From the NCBI GenBank assembly GCA_902601475.1, contig CACKNK010000007.1, forward strand, positions 1 to 64,000: a stretch of DNA of 64,000 nt, written 5' to 3'. A model generated the notes under the pieces. It was not told where the DNA came from, searched no databases, and saw only the letters and a program-made list of their open reading frames with translations. Positions 52,486 to 61,939 of this stretch are shown here, in pieces (position 1 is the first letter of the stretch; every line of letters starts with the position of its first letter). Origin of the DNA: an uncultured SAR86 cluster bacterium. Lineage in GTDB: Bacteria; Pseudomonadota; Gammaproteobacteria; Magnimaribacterales; D2472. A program made the position numbers and the translations under genes.

Positions 52486-52501
52486 GAACTATAGATTTAA
52501 T
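52473..52501 (+). promoter_or_regulatory. Promoter of mraZ-ftsZ overlapping the last MraZ box
   Basis: TTTAAA (52473-52478) and TTTAAT (52496-52501) are separated by 17 bp. The -35 overlaps the start of the fourth MraZ box, so binding would block polymerase. The -10 ends 5 nt before the mraZ ATG and there is no Shine-Dalgarno. TATAGA (52490-52495) is an alternative -10. Confidence 0.4.
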
Positions 52502-52506
52502 TACAC

Positions 52507-52974
52507 ATGTTTGGCTTTAATTCAATAACAATCGATCCTAAGGGCAGAATAGCAATGCCTGCAAAATATAGGGATATTTTGTTTGAACTAAACACAAACA
52601 AAATAGTTGTTACTCAAGATCCTCAATATCCTGCACTCAAAATTTATCCTCAAGGTGTATGGAATGATATTTCTTCTAGATTACAGTCTTTACAAAGTCT
52701 TGATCCAATTGTGAGAAAGCTGCAATGGACAATTCTAGGAAATGCCTCAGTTCAAGACTTTGATGCTCAATCTCGAATGCTTCTTATGATTCCCGGTGAA
52801 CTAAGAGCTCATGCAGAAATAGAAACCAAAGAAAAGATTGGATTAGTTGGGATGGGAGATAAGTTTGAGCTTTGGAGTCTAGCAAATTGGGAAGCTAGAC
52901 AGCACGGTGGACCACTATCAACTGAAATACTCGAAGTGGTTTTACCAGAAACAGTAAAAAATATGTCTTTTTAA
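52507..52974 (+). CDS. mraZ: Transcriptional regulator MraZ
   Basis: AbrB-like DNA-binding protein that represses the dcw cluster. Two tandem SpoVT/AbrB-type modules are visible: DPKGRIAMPAKYRD (about 9-22) and DAQSRMLLMIPGELRAHAEI (about 84-103). Length 155 (E. coli 152). It is preceded by four matching operator repeats and followed immediately by ftsZ. No Shine-Dalgarno is seen before its ATG. Confidence 0.96.
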   Translation: MFGFNSITIDPKGRIAMPAKYRDILFELNTNKIVVTQDPQYPALKIYPQGVWNDISSRLQSLQSLDPIVRKLQWTILGNASVQDFDAQSRMLLMIPGELRAHAEIETKEKIGLVGMGDKFELWSLANWEARQHGGPLSTEILEVVLPETVKNMSF

Positions 52975-52980
52975 GGGGAG
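52973..52980 (+). promoter_or_regulatory. Strong Shine-Dalgarno of ftsZ
   Basis: AAGGGGAG overlaps the mraZ stop codon and lies 4 nt before the ftsZ ATG. It is among the strongest RBSs in the dcw region, where most other genes overlap and depend on coupling, which fits the need for much FtsZ. Confidence 0.7.
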
Positions 52981-52984
52981 AGAT

Positions 52985-54106
52985 ATGAATTGGGAAATTA
53001 TTGAAGATCATTCAGAGCAAGCAAAAATAAAAGTTATCGGGGTGGGTGGCGCCGGAGGCAATGCGGTGATTCATATGATGAATCATAATATCGATGGTGT
53101 TGAGTTTATCTGTGCTAATACGGATGCTCAGGCTTTAGCAAAGGCTAATGGTGCCACTATTTTAAAGTTAGGTGGTGGAATCACCAAAGGATTAGGCGCA
53201 GGAGCCAATCCAGAGGTGGGACGTCAGGCAGCTGAAAGAGACAGAGAATCACTTGAGGAACTCTTAGATGGTGCTGATATGGTTTTTATCACTGCGGGAA
53301 TGGGAGGCGGAACTGGAACAGGTGCTGCACCAATTATTGCCTCAATAGCCAAAGAAATGGGTGCTCTTACAGTTGCAGTAGTAACAAAGCCTTTTCAGCT
53401 GGAAGGTAAAAAAAGAATTACTGCAGCAGAGCAAGGAATTGCTTATTTAGTAGAGGAAGTTGATAGCTTGATAACAATCCCAAATCAGAAATTAATGGAA
53501 GTGCTCGGATTAAATGTTTCTATGCAAGAAGCTTTTGCCAAAGCAGATGACGTACTCAGAGGAGCGGTGCAAGGAATTTCAGACATAATCATGAAGCCTG
53601 GTTACGTTAACGTTGACTTTGCTGATGTCAAAACTGTTATGTCGGAGAAAGGTATTGCAATGATGGGAACCGGAGTCGCAGTTGGTAAAGAGAGAGGAGT
53701 TGAAGCAGCGTCACAAGCAATCGGTTCAGAACTTCTTGAAGATATAAACCTCAAGGATGCTAGAGGCATATTGGTAAATTTAAGTGCTAAAAGTCCTACC
53801 ATGGGCGACATGCATGAAGTTAACACAGTGGTTGAGGACATAGTTGCCGAAGATGCTCAAGTAATTTATGGAGCAGTAATTGATGAAAACCTTAATGAAG
53901 ATGAGCTTACTGTTACAGTCGTAGCAACTGGGGTTAATCAAAAAGCACCAAGGCTTGCAGTTGATAATTCTCCTGCAACGGTAAAACTATCTCCAGTTGG
54001 ACTCGATAAAGATCATACAAAGGATTCAGTCAGTGTTGGCACATCGTCTGCAGAGGATATTGATTTCCTCGATGTGCCAACTTTCATGAGAAAGCAGGTA
54101 GATTAA
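52985..54106 (+). CDS. ftsZ: Cell division GTPase FtsZ
   Basis: Tubulin homologue that forms the Z ring. GTP-binding GGAGGNAV at 21-28, signature GGGTGTG at 107-113 and T7 synergy loop NVDFADVK at 209-216 are intact. The C-terminal conserved peptide LDVPTFMRK, which binds FtsA and ZipA, is at the end. Length 373 (E. coli 383). Its position is unusual: it is second in the dcw cluster, between mraZ and rsmH, instead of after ftsA near the cluster's end. Confidence 0.98.
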   Translation: MNWEIIEDHSEQAKIKVIGVGGAGGNAVIHMMNHNIDGVEFICANTDAQALAKANGATILKLGGGITKGLGAGANPEVGRQAAERDRESLEELLDGADMVFITAGMGGGTGTGAAPIIASIAKEMGALTVAVVTKPFQLEGKKRITAAEQGIAYLVEEVDSLITIPNQKLMEVLGLNVSMQEAFAKADDVLRGAVQGISDIIMKPGYVNVDFADVKTVMSEKGIAMMGTGVAVGKERGVEAASQAIGSELLEDINLKDARGILVNLSAKSPTMGDMHEVNTVVEDIVAEDAQVIYGAVIDENLNEDELTVTVVATGVNQKAPRLAVDNSPATVKLSPVGLDKDHTKDSVSVGTSSAEDIDFLDVPTFMRKQVD

Positions 54107-54110
54107 TCAA

Positions 54111-55001
54111 ATGCAACATATTCCGGTTCTTCTGGAGGAATCGGTTAGCCTTTTAAATATAAAGCCCGATGGTGTATATCTTGATGGAACATTTGGTAGG
54201 GGAGGACACTCAAAAAAAATCCTCTCACAACTAAATGATAAAGGAAGATTATTCGCAATTGATAAAGATCCTCAAGCTGTAAGTTATGCAAAAAAAACCA
54301 TACAAGACAAAAGAGTTAAAATCTTTCACCATGACTTTGCACATCTAGGCAAACTTAATCTTCCTAAGATTAACGGTGCTCTCTTTGATTTTGGAGTTTG
54401 CTCAACTCATTTTGATGATCCTCAAAGAGGTTTTAGCCTAAATAAGGATGGTCCCCTAGATATGAGGATGAATAATCTTGAAGGCATAAGTGCAGAAAAA
54501 TGGATAAATGAAACTCCTGAGGAAGATATGGCAAATATTTTTTTTAGGTATGGAGAAGAAAAGCAATCAAGAAAAATTGCAAAACTTATTTCAATTTATA
54601 GGTCTGAGCAAAGAATTGAATCGACACTACAATTAGCAAATTTAATTTCAAGTTCAATTAAATCAAAATCAAGAATTCATCCAGCAACCAAGATTTTTCA
54701 GGCAATCAGAATTGAAGTTAATCAAGAGATTTCTGCAATTGAAATGATGCTTGACGCTCTTGATAAAATTTTATTACCTGGAGCAAGAGTAGCAATAATT
54801 TCATTTCACTCCCTAGAGGACAGAATAATAAAAAATTACTATTCTCCAAAAACTTTCTCGTATCCAAAAGAAATACCAATCAACAATACCATTGATGAGA
54901 GTTATAGGGCAGTTGAAAAAAAATTGAGAGCTAAACCAGAGGAAGTAAAAGCCAATCCTAGAAGTAGAAGTGCAGTATTAAGGGTATATGCAAAAAAATG
55001 A
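54111..55001 (+). CDS. rsmH: 16S rRNA (cytosine-1402-N4)-methyltransferase RsmH (MraW)
   Basis: Methylates N4 of C1402, the same nucleotide that RsmI modifies on the ribose. It has IPVLLEESVSLL, the SAM loop YLDGTFGRGGHSKKIL, the FDFGVCSTHFDDPQRGFS segment and late FHSLEDRIIKNYY. Length 296. It lies 4 nt after ftsZ and overlaps ftsL by 4 nt. Confidence 0.97.
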   Translation: MQHIPVLLEESVSLLNIKPDGVYLDGTFGRGGHSKKILSQLNDKGRLFAIDKDPQAVSYAKKTIQDKRVKIFHHDFAHLGKLNLPKINGALFDFGVCSTHFDDPQRGFSLNKDGPLDMRMNNLEGISAEKWINETPEEDMANIFFRYGEEKQSRKIAKLISIYRSEQRIESTLQLANLISSSIKSKSRIHPATKIFQAIRIEVNQEISAIEMMLDALDKILLPGARVAIISFHSLEDRIIKNYYSPKTFSYPKEIPINNTIDESYRAVEKKLRAKPEEVKANPRSRSAVLRVYAKK

Positions 55002-55261
55002 GTAATACTAAAATCCATCTTTTATATTTCATACTCTTTTTAATATTGGTATCAAATATCTGGTTAATAAAAATTAGATGGGAAAATTCAATTTTGGCAA
55101 ATGATATTGAGAATACAAGGTACGAGATTTTGAAATTAAAAGAAATTAATCTCAACCTAACCACAGAAAAAAATTTCTTAACTTCATTAGCTAAAACAGA
55201 GAAGTTCTCTATTCAAGATTTAAATATGCAGAACGCCGAAACAAGGTTAAAAATAAAATAG
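54998..55261 (+). CDS. ftsL: Cell division protein FtsL
   Basis: Small bitopic divisome protein that pairs with FtsB through a coiled coil. Residues about 5-23 form the membrane helix (LLYFILFLILVSNIWLI) and 28-65 a leucine-zipper-like coiled coil. 87 residues, somewhat short of E. coli (121). Assignment rests on topology and on its position between rsmH and ftsI. Confidence 0.88.
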   Translation: MSNTKIHLLYFILFLILVSNIWLIKIRWENSILANDIENTRYEILKLKEINLNLTTEKNFLTSLAKTEKFSIQDLNMQNAETRLKIK

Positions 55262-55265
55262 ATTT

Positions 55266-56849
55266 ATGAGTAGCAGATTGACAGTTCGTTTTTGTATCAT
55301 ATTCGGAGTTATGGTTCTTATGACAACCATAATTATCTTGAGAATATTTTATTTGTATCAGGAAGAGGGTGATTTTTTAAAGGCTAAAGGTGATTACAGG
55401 ACTATTTCAGTAAGAGATATTCCACATGTAAGAGGTGCAATATATGATGCAAATAATTACCCCTTAGCGAGCAGCCTGATTAAATATAATTTATATGGTC
55501 TTAAAGGACTTGATACTTCTTATTTAGATCTTTCCTTTGATGTTTTAAATCAAGATACCGGCTTCTTAAAAAAGAAAAAAATATTAAAAGAAGATATCTC
55601 GCTAGCAGAAATTCAGGAAATTAAATCAAAAAGGAACGATTATCTTGAGATTGAATCCTTTAGTAAAAGAATTTACCCCCTTGGAGAGCAAATAGCTACG
55701 CTTATTGGTTTTGCGGGAGCAGATAATAAAGGCTTAGAGGGACTAGAAAAAGAATTTGAAAATCACCTAAAAGAAGAGGTTGGAAAAAAGCAGATCTTTA
55801 AAAATCGAAGGCAAGAAATAATTAAGCCCCCAAAGATTTTAAATAGAGGATCCGACGGCAACAATCTTAAGTTGACCATTAAGCATGAGATTCAATATTC
55901 AGTTCATAAGAGCCTATCCCAAGGAGTAATTCAAGCTCAGGCAAAAGGCGGTAGCGCAGTTGTTTTGGATAATGAAACTGGAAGAATATTAGCAATAGCA
56001 AGCTATCCATCATATAACCCTAATGATCCTAATAGAATAATTCAAAGGAATAGAGCTTTATTGGATAGTTTCGAGCCAGGGTCACTTATTAAGCCAATTG
56101 CTCTCGCAATTGGGATTGAAAATAATGATATAGATTTTAATAAATCTGTGGAAACTGGTCCTGGATATATAGAGCTTAACTCTCAAGTTATTGCTGATCC
56201 AAGAAATTATGGCTCATTACTTCCTGTTGATATTATTGCAAAATCAAGTCAGGTAGGGGCTGCAAAGATTGCATTAGAAATTGACTCACATGATTTGACT
56301 AATGGATATAAAAGATTTGGGTTGGCTGTTCCCCCGAATATAAACTTTCCATCAATAGCGTATGGAATAATTAATCAAAGATCTAATATTAGTGATCATG
56401 AAATAGCAAGCTTAGGATTTGGATATGGGTTAGAGGCATCTGCAATCCAATTAGCCATGGCATTTTCAGTGTTTGCGAATGATGGAGTTTTAAAAGGATT
56501 TCAATTAGTTGATGAAAAAGATCACAGCAATCCAAGTCAGGTAATTTCTAAGCATACGGCTGAACTAATTATGGAATCACTTGAGCAAGTTATTATTGAT
56601 GGTACAGGTACACAAGCAAAGCATCATTTACATAGAGTTGCAGGCAAGACTGGCACATCTCATAAAGTTAGCAATGGAAAATATGATAAAAGCAAATACA
56701 TTTCATCATTCATTGGCATCGGACCACTTGAAACGAAAAAGTATACAATTTTAGTGACAATTGATGAGCCTGGTCTAAATCGTTACTCTGGAGGAGAAGT
56801 AGCAGCGCCAGTTTTCAAAGAAATATTCGACGATCTAGTAAGCTTGTAA
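55266..56849 (+). CDS. ftsI: Septal peptidoglycan transpeptidase FtsI (PBP3), atypical SxN motif
   Basis: Class B penicillin-binding protein that crosslinks septal wall with FtsW. One membrane segment (about 8-30), a pedestal domain containing VRGAIYDAN, and the transpeptidase domain with nucleophile S273 in SLIK (273-276) and KTGT at 461-464. The middle motif reads SSQ at 327-329 where E. coli PBP3 has SSN; codon 56250-56252 is CAG. Length 527 against 588 in E. coli. The catalytic Ser and Lys are kept, so it is likely active. Confidence 0.96.
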   Translation: MSSRLTVRFCIIFGVMVLMTTIIILRIFYLYQEEGDFLKAKGDYRTISVRDIPHVRGAIYDANNYPLASSLIKYNLYGLKGLDTSYLDLSFDVLNQDTGFLKKKKILKEDISLAEIQEIKSKRNDYLEIESFSKRIYPLGEQIATLIGFAGADNKGLEGLEKEFENHLKEEVGKKQIFKNRRQEIIKPPKILNRGSDGNNLKLTIKHEIQYSVHKSLSQGVIQAQAKGGSAVVLDNETGRILAIASYPSYNPNDPNRIIQRNRALLDSFEPGSLIKPIALAIGIENNDIDFNKSVETGPGYIELNSQVIADPRNYGSLLPVDIIAKSSQVGAAKIALEIDSHDLTNGYKRFGLAVPPNINFPSIAYGIINQRSNISDHEIASLGFGYGLEASAIQLAMAFSVFANDGVLKGFQLVDEKDHSNPSQVISKHTAELIMESLEQVIIDGTGTQAKHHLHRVAGKTGTSHKVSNGKYDKSKYISSFIGIGPLETKKYTILVTIDEPGLNRYSGGEVAAPVFKEIFDDLVSL

Positions 56850-56852
56850 TTT

Positions 56853-58283
56853 ATGAATTCAAAAGATATTTGGAAAGATAGTTTTGGTTTTGATTTCCCA
56901 TCACTAAGTGCGGTGCCCCATATTTCAAACTCTTCTAAGGAGATCAAAAAAAACTCTGTTTTCTTTGCTTTGCAAGGCACTAAATCTCATGGTTGCCAAT
57001 TTATACATGAGGCTTTTACTAAAGGGGCTGCCTTTGTAGTAACAGATAAGATGCCTGAGAATATTAATTCCGAGAATATTTTTCTTGTGCCTGACCTAGA
57101 GAAAAAAATCTTAAATTTCTTAGTTCAATATTATTCGATTGATATTACAAAAATAAAATTTTTTGGTATCACAGGTACTAATGGTAAAACCTCAGTAGCC
57201 TATTTGTGCTATCAGCTCTATAAAAAGACTGGGAATCCTAGTGCTTACATGGGAACCTTAGGATTTATTAGTGATGAATATCAATCGACTCCAAAGGAAA
57301 CCACTCCGGATATATTTAGCCTATTCAAGCACCTTGCAAGCCTTAATAATATAGAAGGGCTTGGATTATTCTTAGAGCTATCCTCTCATGGACTTCATCA
57401 AGAAAGATTGAACATGCTCGATTATGAGAAAGTATGTATTGCAAACATCGGCAGTGATCACCTTGATTATCATAAAACCCAAGAAGACTACGAAAGATCA
57501 AAGTTATCCATTTTAGATTTAAGCCAAAGATCAATACCATTGGTTAACTATGATGTATTAGAGGTAATGAAAAAACATAAGATCAAGTGCTATGAGATGC
57601 AAACCTTTTCAGATATGCAAGAAAAAGGTGATTTTTTGTTTAGAATTCTTCCAGGAGAAATCGATAGCTATGATGTCGAGATCAGTGAGCTTGAAAAGAG
57701 TAAATCAATTAAATTCAATACAAACTTATTTCCAAAATTTAATATTACAAATTTATGTACAGCAATAGTGATTCTAAAAAATAATTTAATTAAGTTAAAT
57801 ATTAATAAAGAAATACAGAATATAGCTTTGCCAAAAGGGAGAAATACTGTTTTTAAGTCAACAAGCAAACATGTCATTATCGATTTTGCTCATAATGATG
57901 CAGCCATGAATAATATTCTTGCTAGTTATAAAGAAAAGTACAAAGATATTTGGGTTTTGTTTGGATGCGGTGGTGATAGAGATAGGCCTAAAAGATCTAG
58001 AATGTATAAAACTGCTCAAATTTATGCATCAAAGATATTTTTTACCTCAGACAATTCAAGAAATGAGGACTTTGTGAGCATAAAAAAAGATGCACTGCCA
58101 TCAGATCTCCCAGATAGCACTAGCATTATCGAGGATAGAGAAGAAGCAATTGAAAGTGCTGTTTTATCTCTTCCAAAAGATATACCCCTATTAATTCTTG
58201 GCAGAGGTCATGAAGAATTTTTAGATATCAAAAATAAGACCATTACTCACTCCGATATTTCATCCGTAAAACGGTTTTTTTAA
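56853..58283 (+). CDS. murE: UDP-MurNAc-tripeptide synthetase MurE
   Basis: Adds the third stem-peptide residue, most likely meso-diaminopimelate. ATP loop GITGTNGKTS near 105-114, the carbamylated-lysine region, and the C-terminal domain are present. The amino-acid selectivity motif, DNPR in E. coli, reads DNSR (400-403) here; the Arg that contacts DAP is kept. Length 476. It overlaps murF (TAATG). Confidence 0.95.
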   Translation: MNSKDIWKDSFGFDFPSLSAVPHISNSSKEIKKNSVFFALQGTKSHGCQFIHEAFTKGAAFVVTDKMPENINSENIFLVPDLEKKILNFLVQYYSIDITKIKFFGITGTNGKTSVAYLCYQLYKKTGNPSAYMGTLGFISDEYQSTPKETTPDIFSLFKHLASLNNIEGLGLFLELSSHGLHQERLNMLDYEKVCIANIGSDHLDYHKTQEDYERSKLSILDLSQRSIPLVNYDVLEVMKKHKIKCYEMQTFSDMQEKGDFLFRILPGEIDSYDVEISELEKSKSIKFNTNLFPKFNITNLCTAIVILKNNLIKLNINKEIQNIALPKGRNTVFKSTSKHVIIDFAHNDAAMNNILASYKEKYKDIWVLFGCGGDRDRPKRSRMYKTAQIYASKIFFTSDNSRNEDFVSIKKDALPSDLPDSTSIIEDREEAIESAVLSLPKDIPLLILGRGHEEFLDIKNKTITHSDISSVKRFF

Positions 58284-59620
58284 TGCGAATTCTTGATTCA
58301 ACAGATTTTTTACTAAAACTACTTAAGATAGAAAATCATTCAATTTCATCACAACCTATTACAGACGTCCAAATCGATTCTAGGCTAGTTAAAAGTGGGA
58401 CATTATTCTTTGGGCTTCAAGGAAATAATGTTAATGGATCAGATTATGCACAAGATGCAATTAATCGTGGGGCATCATGTGTTATTTCAAATAACTTGGA
58501 TAAATCACTTGATGAAAAATACCACTTATTTCATCAAAGTCCTATCGAATTACTGCAATTCGTTGCAAAAGCCCTCGCAAAAAATTTCAATGGAACTAAG
58601 CTCGGTATAACCGGAAGCAATGGAAAAACAACTGTTAAAAATTTACTATCTGAGCTTATTGAAGATGCTTACTCAAGCTCTGGTAACTTTAATAATGAAA
58701 TTGGATTACCGCTAAGTATTTTAGATCTTCCGGTCAATGCTAATGTAGGTATTTTTGAAATGGGTGCCGGGCAACCTGGAGATATTAAATTTTTATCAGA
58801 GATTTTAAGTCCAAGTATTGGGATAATTACTTCAATAGGCCGTTCACATCTTGAAAGATTGGGGTCAGAGGAGGGCGTTCTAAGAGTGAAATCTGAGTTA
58901 ATTGAAAATATACAATCAGGTGGAACGGCTATTATCCCACATGGAAAATATGAACAATATTGGAAATCAATCCGCTCTGATATTGATTTTATTACATTCG
59001 GTTTTGATAAAGATGCTGATTTTCAAGCAAAAATTATTAGTCAAACACATCAAAATTGCTCATTTGAAATAAAAGATAATTTAAATCATCCTCAGCAAAC
59101 ACTAATAAGCCCATTGCTTGGAACACACAACGTCTTAAATGTATTAATAGCATTTATTGCTTCTCAAATTTTGGGACAGGAGCATACTTTTTTCAAAACT
59201 AAACTTAAAAAGTTTAAAAATTTTGAAAATCGATTAAGCCCAAGATCTTGGATTAATAAATCAATAATTATTAACGATTCCTATAACGCTAATCCAGAAT
59301 CTTTCAGTGCAGGAGTTGATTCTTTGAACTTATTTAAAGGACGTAAAATTATAATCCTTGGAGATATGCTTGAGTTAGGTAATGACTCTAAATTATTTCA
59401 TGAGGAGGCTGGACAGTATGCGCTAAATGCTGGAATTGAATCTCTATTTAGTTTTGGAAATCATTCCAAATATGCCTCAATGGTCTTTGGTAAAAATGGC
59501 AAACATTTTGATGATGAAAATGAGCTAAAACTCTTTATTAAAAATAATATTAGTAGCGGAGATTTGGTATATATTAAGGGTTCGCGGGGAATGAAAATGG
59601 AGAGATTTATCGATGATTGA
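58283..59620 (+). CDS. murF: UDP-MurNAc-tripeptide-D-Ala-D-Ala ligase MurF
   Basis: Adds D-Ala-D-Ala to complete the pentapeptide. The N-terminal domain carries [16 protein letters not shown], the ATP loop is [15 protein letters not shown] (about 110-124), and [11 protein letters not shown] is the family motif. Length 445. It overlaps murE and mraY at its two ends. Confidence 0.96.
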   Translation: MRILDSTDFLLKLLKIENHSISSQPITDVQIDSRLVKSGTLFFGLQGNNVNGSDYAQDAINRGASCVISNNLDKSLDEKYHLFHQSPIELLQFVAKALAKNFNGTKLGITGSNGKTTVKNLLSELIEDAYSSSGNFNNEIGLPLSILDLPVNANVGIFEMGAGQPGDIKFLSEILSPSIGIITSIGRSHLERLGSEEGVLRVKSELIENIQSGGTAIIPHGKYEQYWKSIRSDIDFITFGFDKDADFQAKIISQTHQNCSFEIKDNLNHPQQTLISPLLGTHNVLNVLIAFIASQILGQEHTFFKTKLKKFKNFENRLSPRSWINKSIIINDSYNANPESFSAGVDSLNLFKGRKIIILGDMLELGNDSKLFHEEAGQYALNAGIESLFSFGNHSKYASMVFGKNGKHFDDENELKLFIKNNISSGDLVYIKGSRGMKMERFIDD

Positions 59621-60695
59621 GCTGCTTGGAAGCTATTTAGTAGTTTTTGATTCAGGGTTCGATGTATTGCGTTATCTAACGGTGCGAACTATTGGAGGAA
59701 CAATTACTGCATTGTTCTTATCTATTTTTCTTGGACCGATAATAATTAAATATTTAAATCATCTTCAATTTTCACAGTCCATCAGAGATGATGGCCCTCA
59801 GTCACATTTATCTAAGGCCGGCACCCCAACAATGGGGGGATTAATAATCTTCACCTCACTAATTATCTCATCTCTTTTGTGGGCAGACTTATCAAATTAC
59901 TACATCTGGCTTTTACTACTAACAACATTTTTATTTGCAGGCATTGGGAGCTTAGATGATTATTTAAAAATTAAGGAAAAGAATTCCAAAGGATTAAAAG
60001 GTAAGCATAAATTAATTTTTCAAGTGTTATTTTCGGTCTTGATCCTTGTAATTTACTTATATCTGTCTGATGGTGACAATTTATACTTCATCCTTCCTTT
60101 TAATAAGGATTTTATTTTTGATATTTCAATCGTATTTTTTGTCTTATTTGGGATATTTGTGATAGTTGGTTCATCCAACGCAGTTAACTTAACTGATGGT
60201 TTAGATGGTCTAGCAATCTTGCCTTCTATTTTAATTACCGGAGGATTAGGGTTAGTTGCATACGCTATGGGAAACCAAATTATAGCTGAATATTTATATG
60301 TTCCTTTTTTACCTCTTTCAGGTGAGCTTATCGTATTTGCGGGTGCTTTGATTGGGGCAGGAATTGGCTTTCTTTGGTACAACACTTACCCTGCACAAAT
60401 CTTCATGGGTGATGTTGGTTCTTTAACCTTGGGAGCAATTTTAGCAGTGTTTGCAATTTTACTAAGGCAAGAAATTGTATTCGCTTTTATGGCAGGTATT
60501 TTTATTTTAGAAACAGTAAGTGTAATTTTGCAGGTCGCATCTTATAAACTTTTTGGAAAAAGAATTTTTCTAATGGCACCAATCCATCATCATTTTGAAT
60601 TAAAGGGTTGGCCAGAACCAAAGGTAATTGTTAGATTTTGGATCATCACTTTCTTATTAGTATTATTTGCGCTTGCAACCCTTAAGTTACGTTGA
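59613..60695 (+). CDS. mraY: Phospho-N-acetylmuramoyl-pentapeptide transferase MraY
   Basis: Moves phospho-MurNAc-pentapeptide onto undecaprenyl phosphate to form lipid I. About ten membrane helices. The catalytic aspartates are visible in GSLDDYLK and in [13 protein letters not shown], with [19 protein letters not shown] near the C-terminus. Length 360, identical to E. coli. Confidence 0.97.
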   Translation: MIELLGSYLVVFDSGFDVLRYLTVRTIGGTITALFLSIFLGPIIIKYLNHLQFSQSIRDDGPQSHLSKAGTPTMGGLIIFTSLIISSLLWADLSNYYIWLLLLTTFLFAGIGSLDDYLKIKEKNSKGLKGKHKLIFQVLFSVLILVIYLYLSDGDNLYFILPFNKDFIFDISIVFFVLFGIFVIVGSSNAVNLTDGLDGLAILPSILITGGLGLVAYAMGNQIIAEYLYVPFLPLSGELIVFAGALIGAGIGFLWYNTYPAQIFMGDVGSLTLGAILAVFAILLRQEIVFAFMAGIFILETVSVILQVASYKLFGKRIFLMAPIHHHFELKGWPEPKVIVRFWIITFLLVLFALATLKLR

Positions 60696-61939
60696 TTGAA
60701 GAATATTTTCTTATCATTGGTTCAGGTTTATCTGGAGTCTCAGTTTCTGAGTATCTTTATAAAAAAGATCTACCTTTTGACATAGCTGATACCCGTGAAG
60801 TACCGCCATTTGAAATTAATCCCTCAAAAAATGGGAAAGCTTTTTTTGGAGATGATTTTAAAAAGATAGATTTTCAAAAATATCAAAAAATTTACTTATC
60901 TCCAGGATTCAATCCTGAACAAATTATAGAGTTTTCAAGTAAATTTATTACTGAGTTAGACCTATTTCTCAATGACTCATCTGCTCCAATTATTGCGGTT
61001 ACTGGAACAAATGGTAAAAGCTCCACCATAAATCAGTTAGAGCAGATTTTATCAATGCAAGGCTTGAAGTCTGCGAAGGGAGGCAATATTGGAATACCAA
61101 TGCTTAATAATCTAAAGCTTGATGATCAAATAGACGTTCATTTAATTGAGCTTTCAAGTTTTCAGTTAGAGTTCTTTAAAGGAAAAAAATTAGAACATAA
61201 TTCTTCTACTTTCGGTGTTTTTTTAAACTTTGCTCCAGATCATCTAGATCGTCATAAATCTATGCAGAATTATCTATGCTGCAAGTCAAACATAGCAAAA
61301 CTTTTGCTTGAGTCTGATTGTCTGATTTTTAATAGCAAAGATCCAGAGACACTTATCGAAGGTAATTTTAGAATGGAATCAATCCCTTTTGAGCAATCAA
61401 AATCAAAAAAAAATTGTATTGAGGCAAATTTTATTGCAAGAGTTTTTATTGAATGGTTGGGTTCAGATTTTAAGGAATACCCTGAAGAAAAAATAGAGCA
61501 ACTACCATTTCGAAATCAGCAATTGAATTTGCTTGAAGGCCTCTTGGCAATTAATGACTCAAAGTCAACTAACCCACACTCAGTTGAGTTTTCTTTATCT
61601 AAATTAGATTCTTCAAAAAAAACGTTACTTATCTTGGGAGGATTGAAGAAAAATATTTCTTTCCGAGATTTAGATTTGCCGCAAAGTGTCCACACAGTTT
61701 ATTTATTTGGTCAAGACAGGAAGAAGATAGCAGAAGAAATTGCACACGAAGATATAGTTATCAGAGAATGCCTAGATGAAATAATTGATGAAATAAAAAA
61801 TTATTTTTCAAGTAGAAACGATCTGAATCAATTTATTATTTTATTTAGTCCAGGTTGTTCGAGCTTTGATCAGTATAAGAATTTTGAGGAAAGAGGTACT
61901 GCGTTTAACCAACTAATAAATCAAGCTCTAAGAGTATGA
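60692..61939 (+). CDS. murD: UDP-MurNAc-L-alanine:D-glutamate ligase MurD
   Basis: Adds D-glutamate to UDP-MurNAc-L-Ala. N-terminal Rossmann-like [18 protein letters not shown] loop [14 protein letters not shown] (about 105-118), then the QLEFF and [10 protein letters not shown] motifs. Length 415 (E. coli 438). The start is a TTG overlapping the mraY stop (TTGA), with no Shine-Dalgarno, so it relies on translational coupling. Confidence 0.95.
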   Translation: MIEEYFLIIGSGLSGVSVSEYLYKKDLPFDIADTREVPPFEINPSKNGKAFFGDDFKKIDFQKYQKIYLSPGFNPEQIIEFSSKFITELDLFLNDSSAPIIAVTGTNGKSSTINQLEQILSMQGLKSAKGGNIGIPMLNNLKLDDQIDVHLIELSSFQLEFFKGKKLEHNSSTFGVFLNFAPDHLDRHKSMQNYLCCKSNIAKLLLESDCLIFNSKDPETLIEGNFRMESIPFEQSKSKKNCIEANFIARVFIEWLGSDFKEYPEEKIEQLPFRNQQLNLLEGLLAINDSKSTNPHSVEFSLSKLDSSKKTLLILGGLKKNISFRDLDLPQSVHTVYLFGQDRKKIAEEIAHEDIVIRECLDEIIDEIKNYFSSRNDLNQFIILFSPGCSSFDQYKNFEERGTAFNQLINQALRV

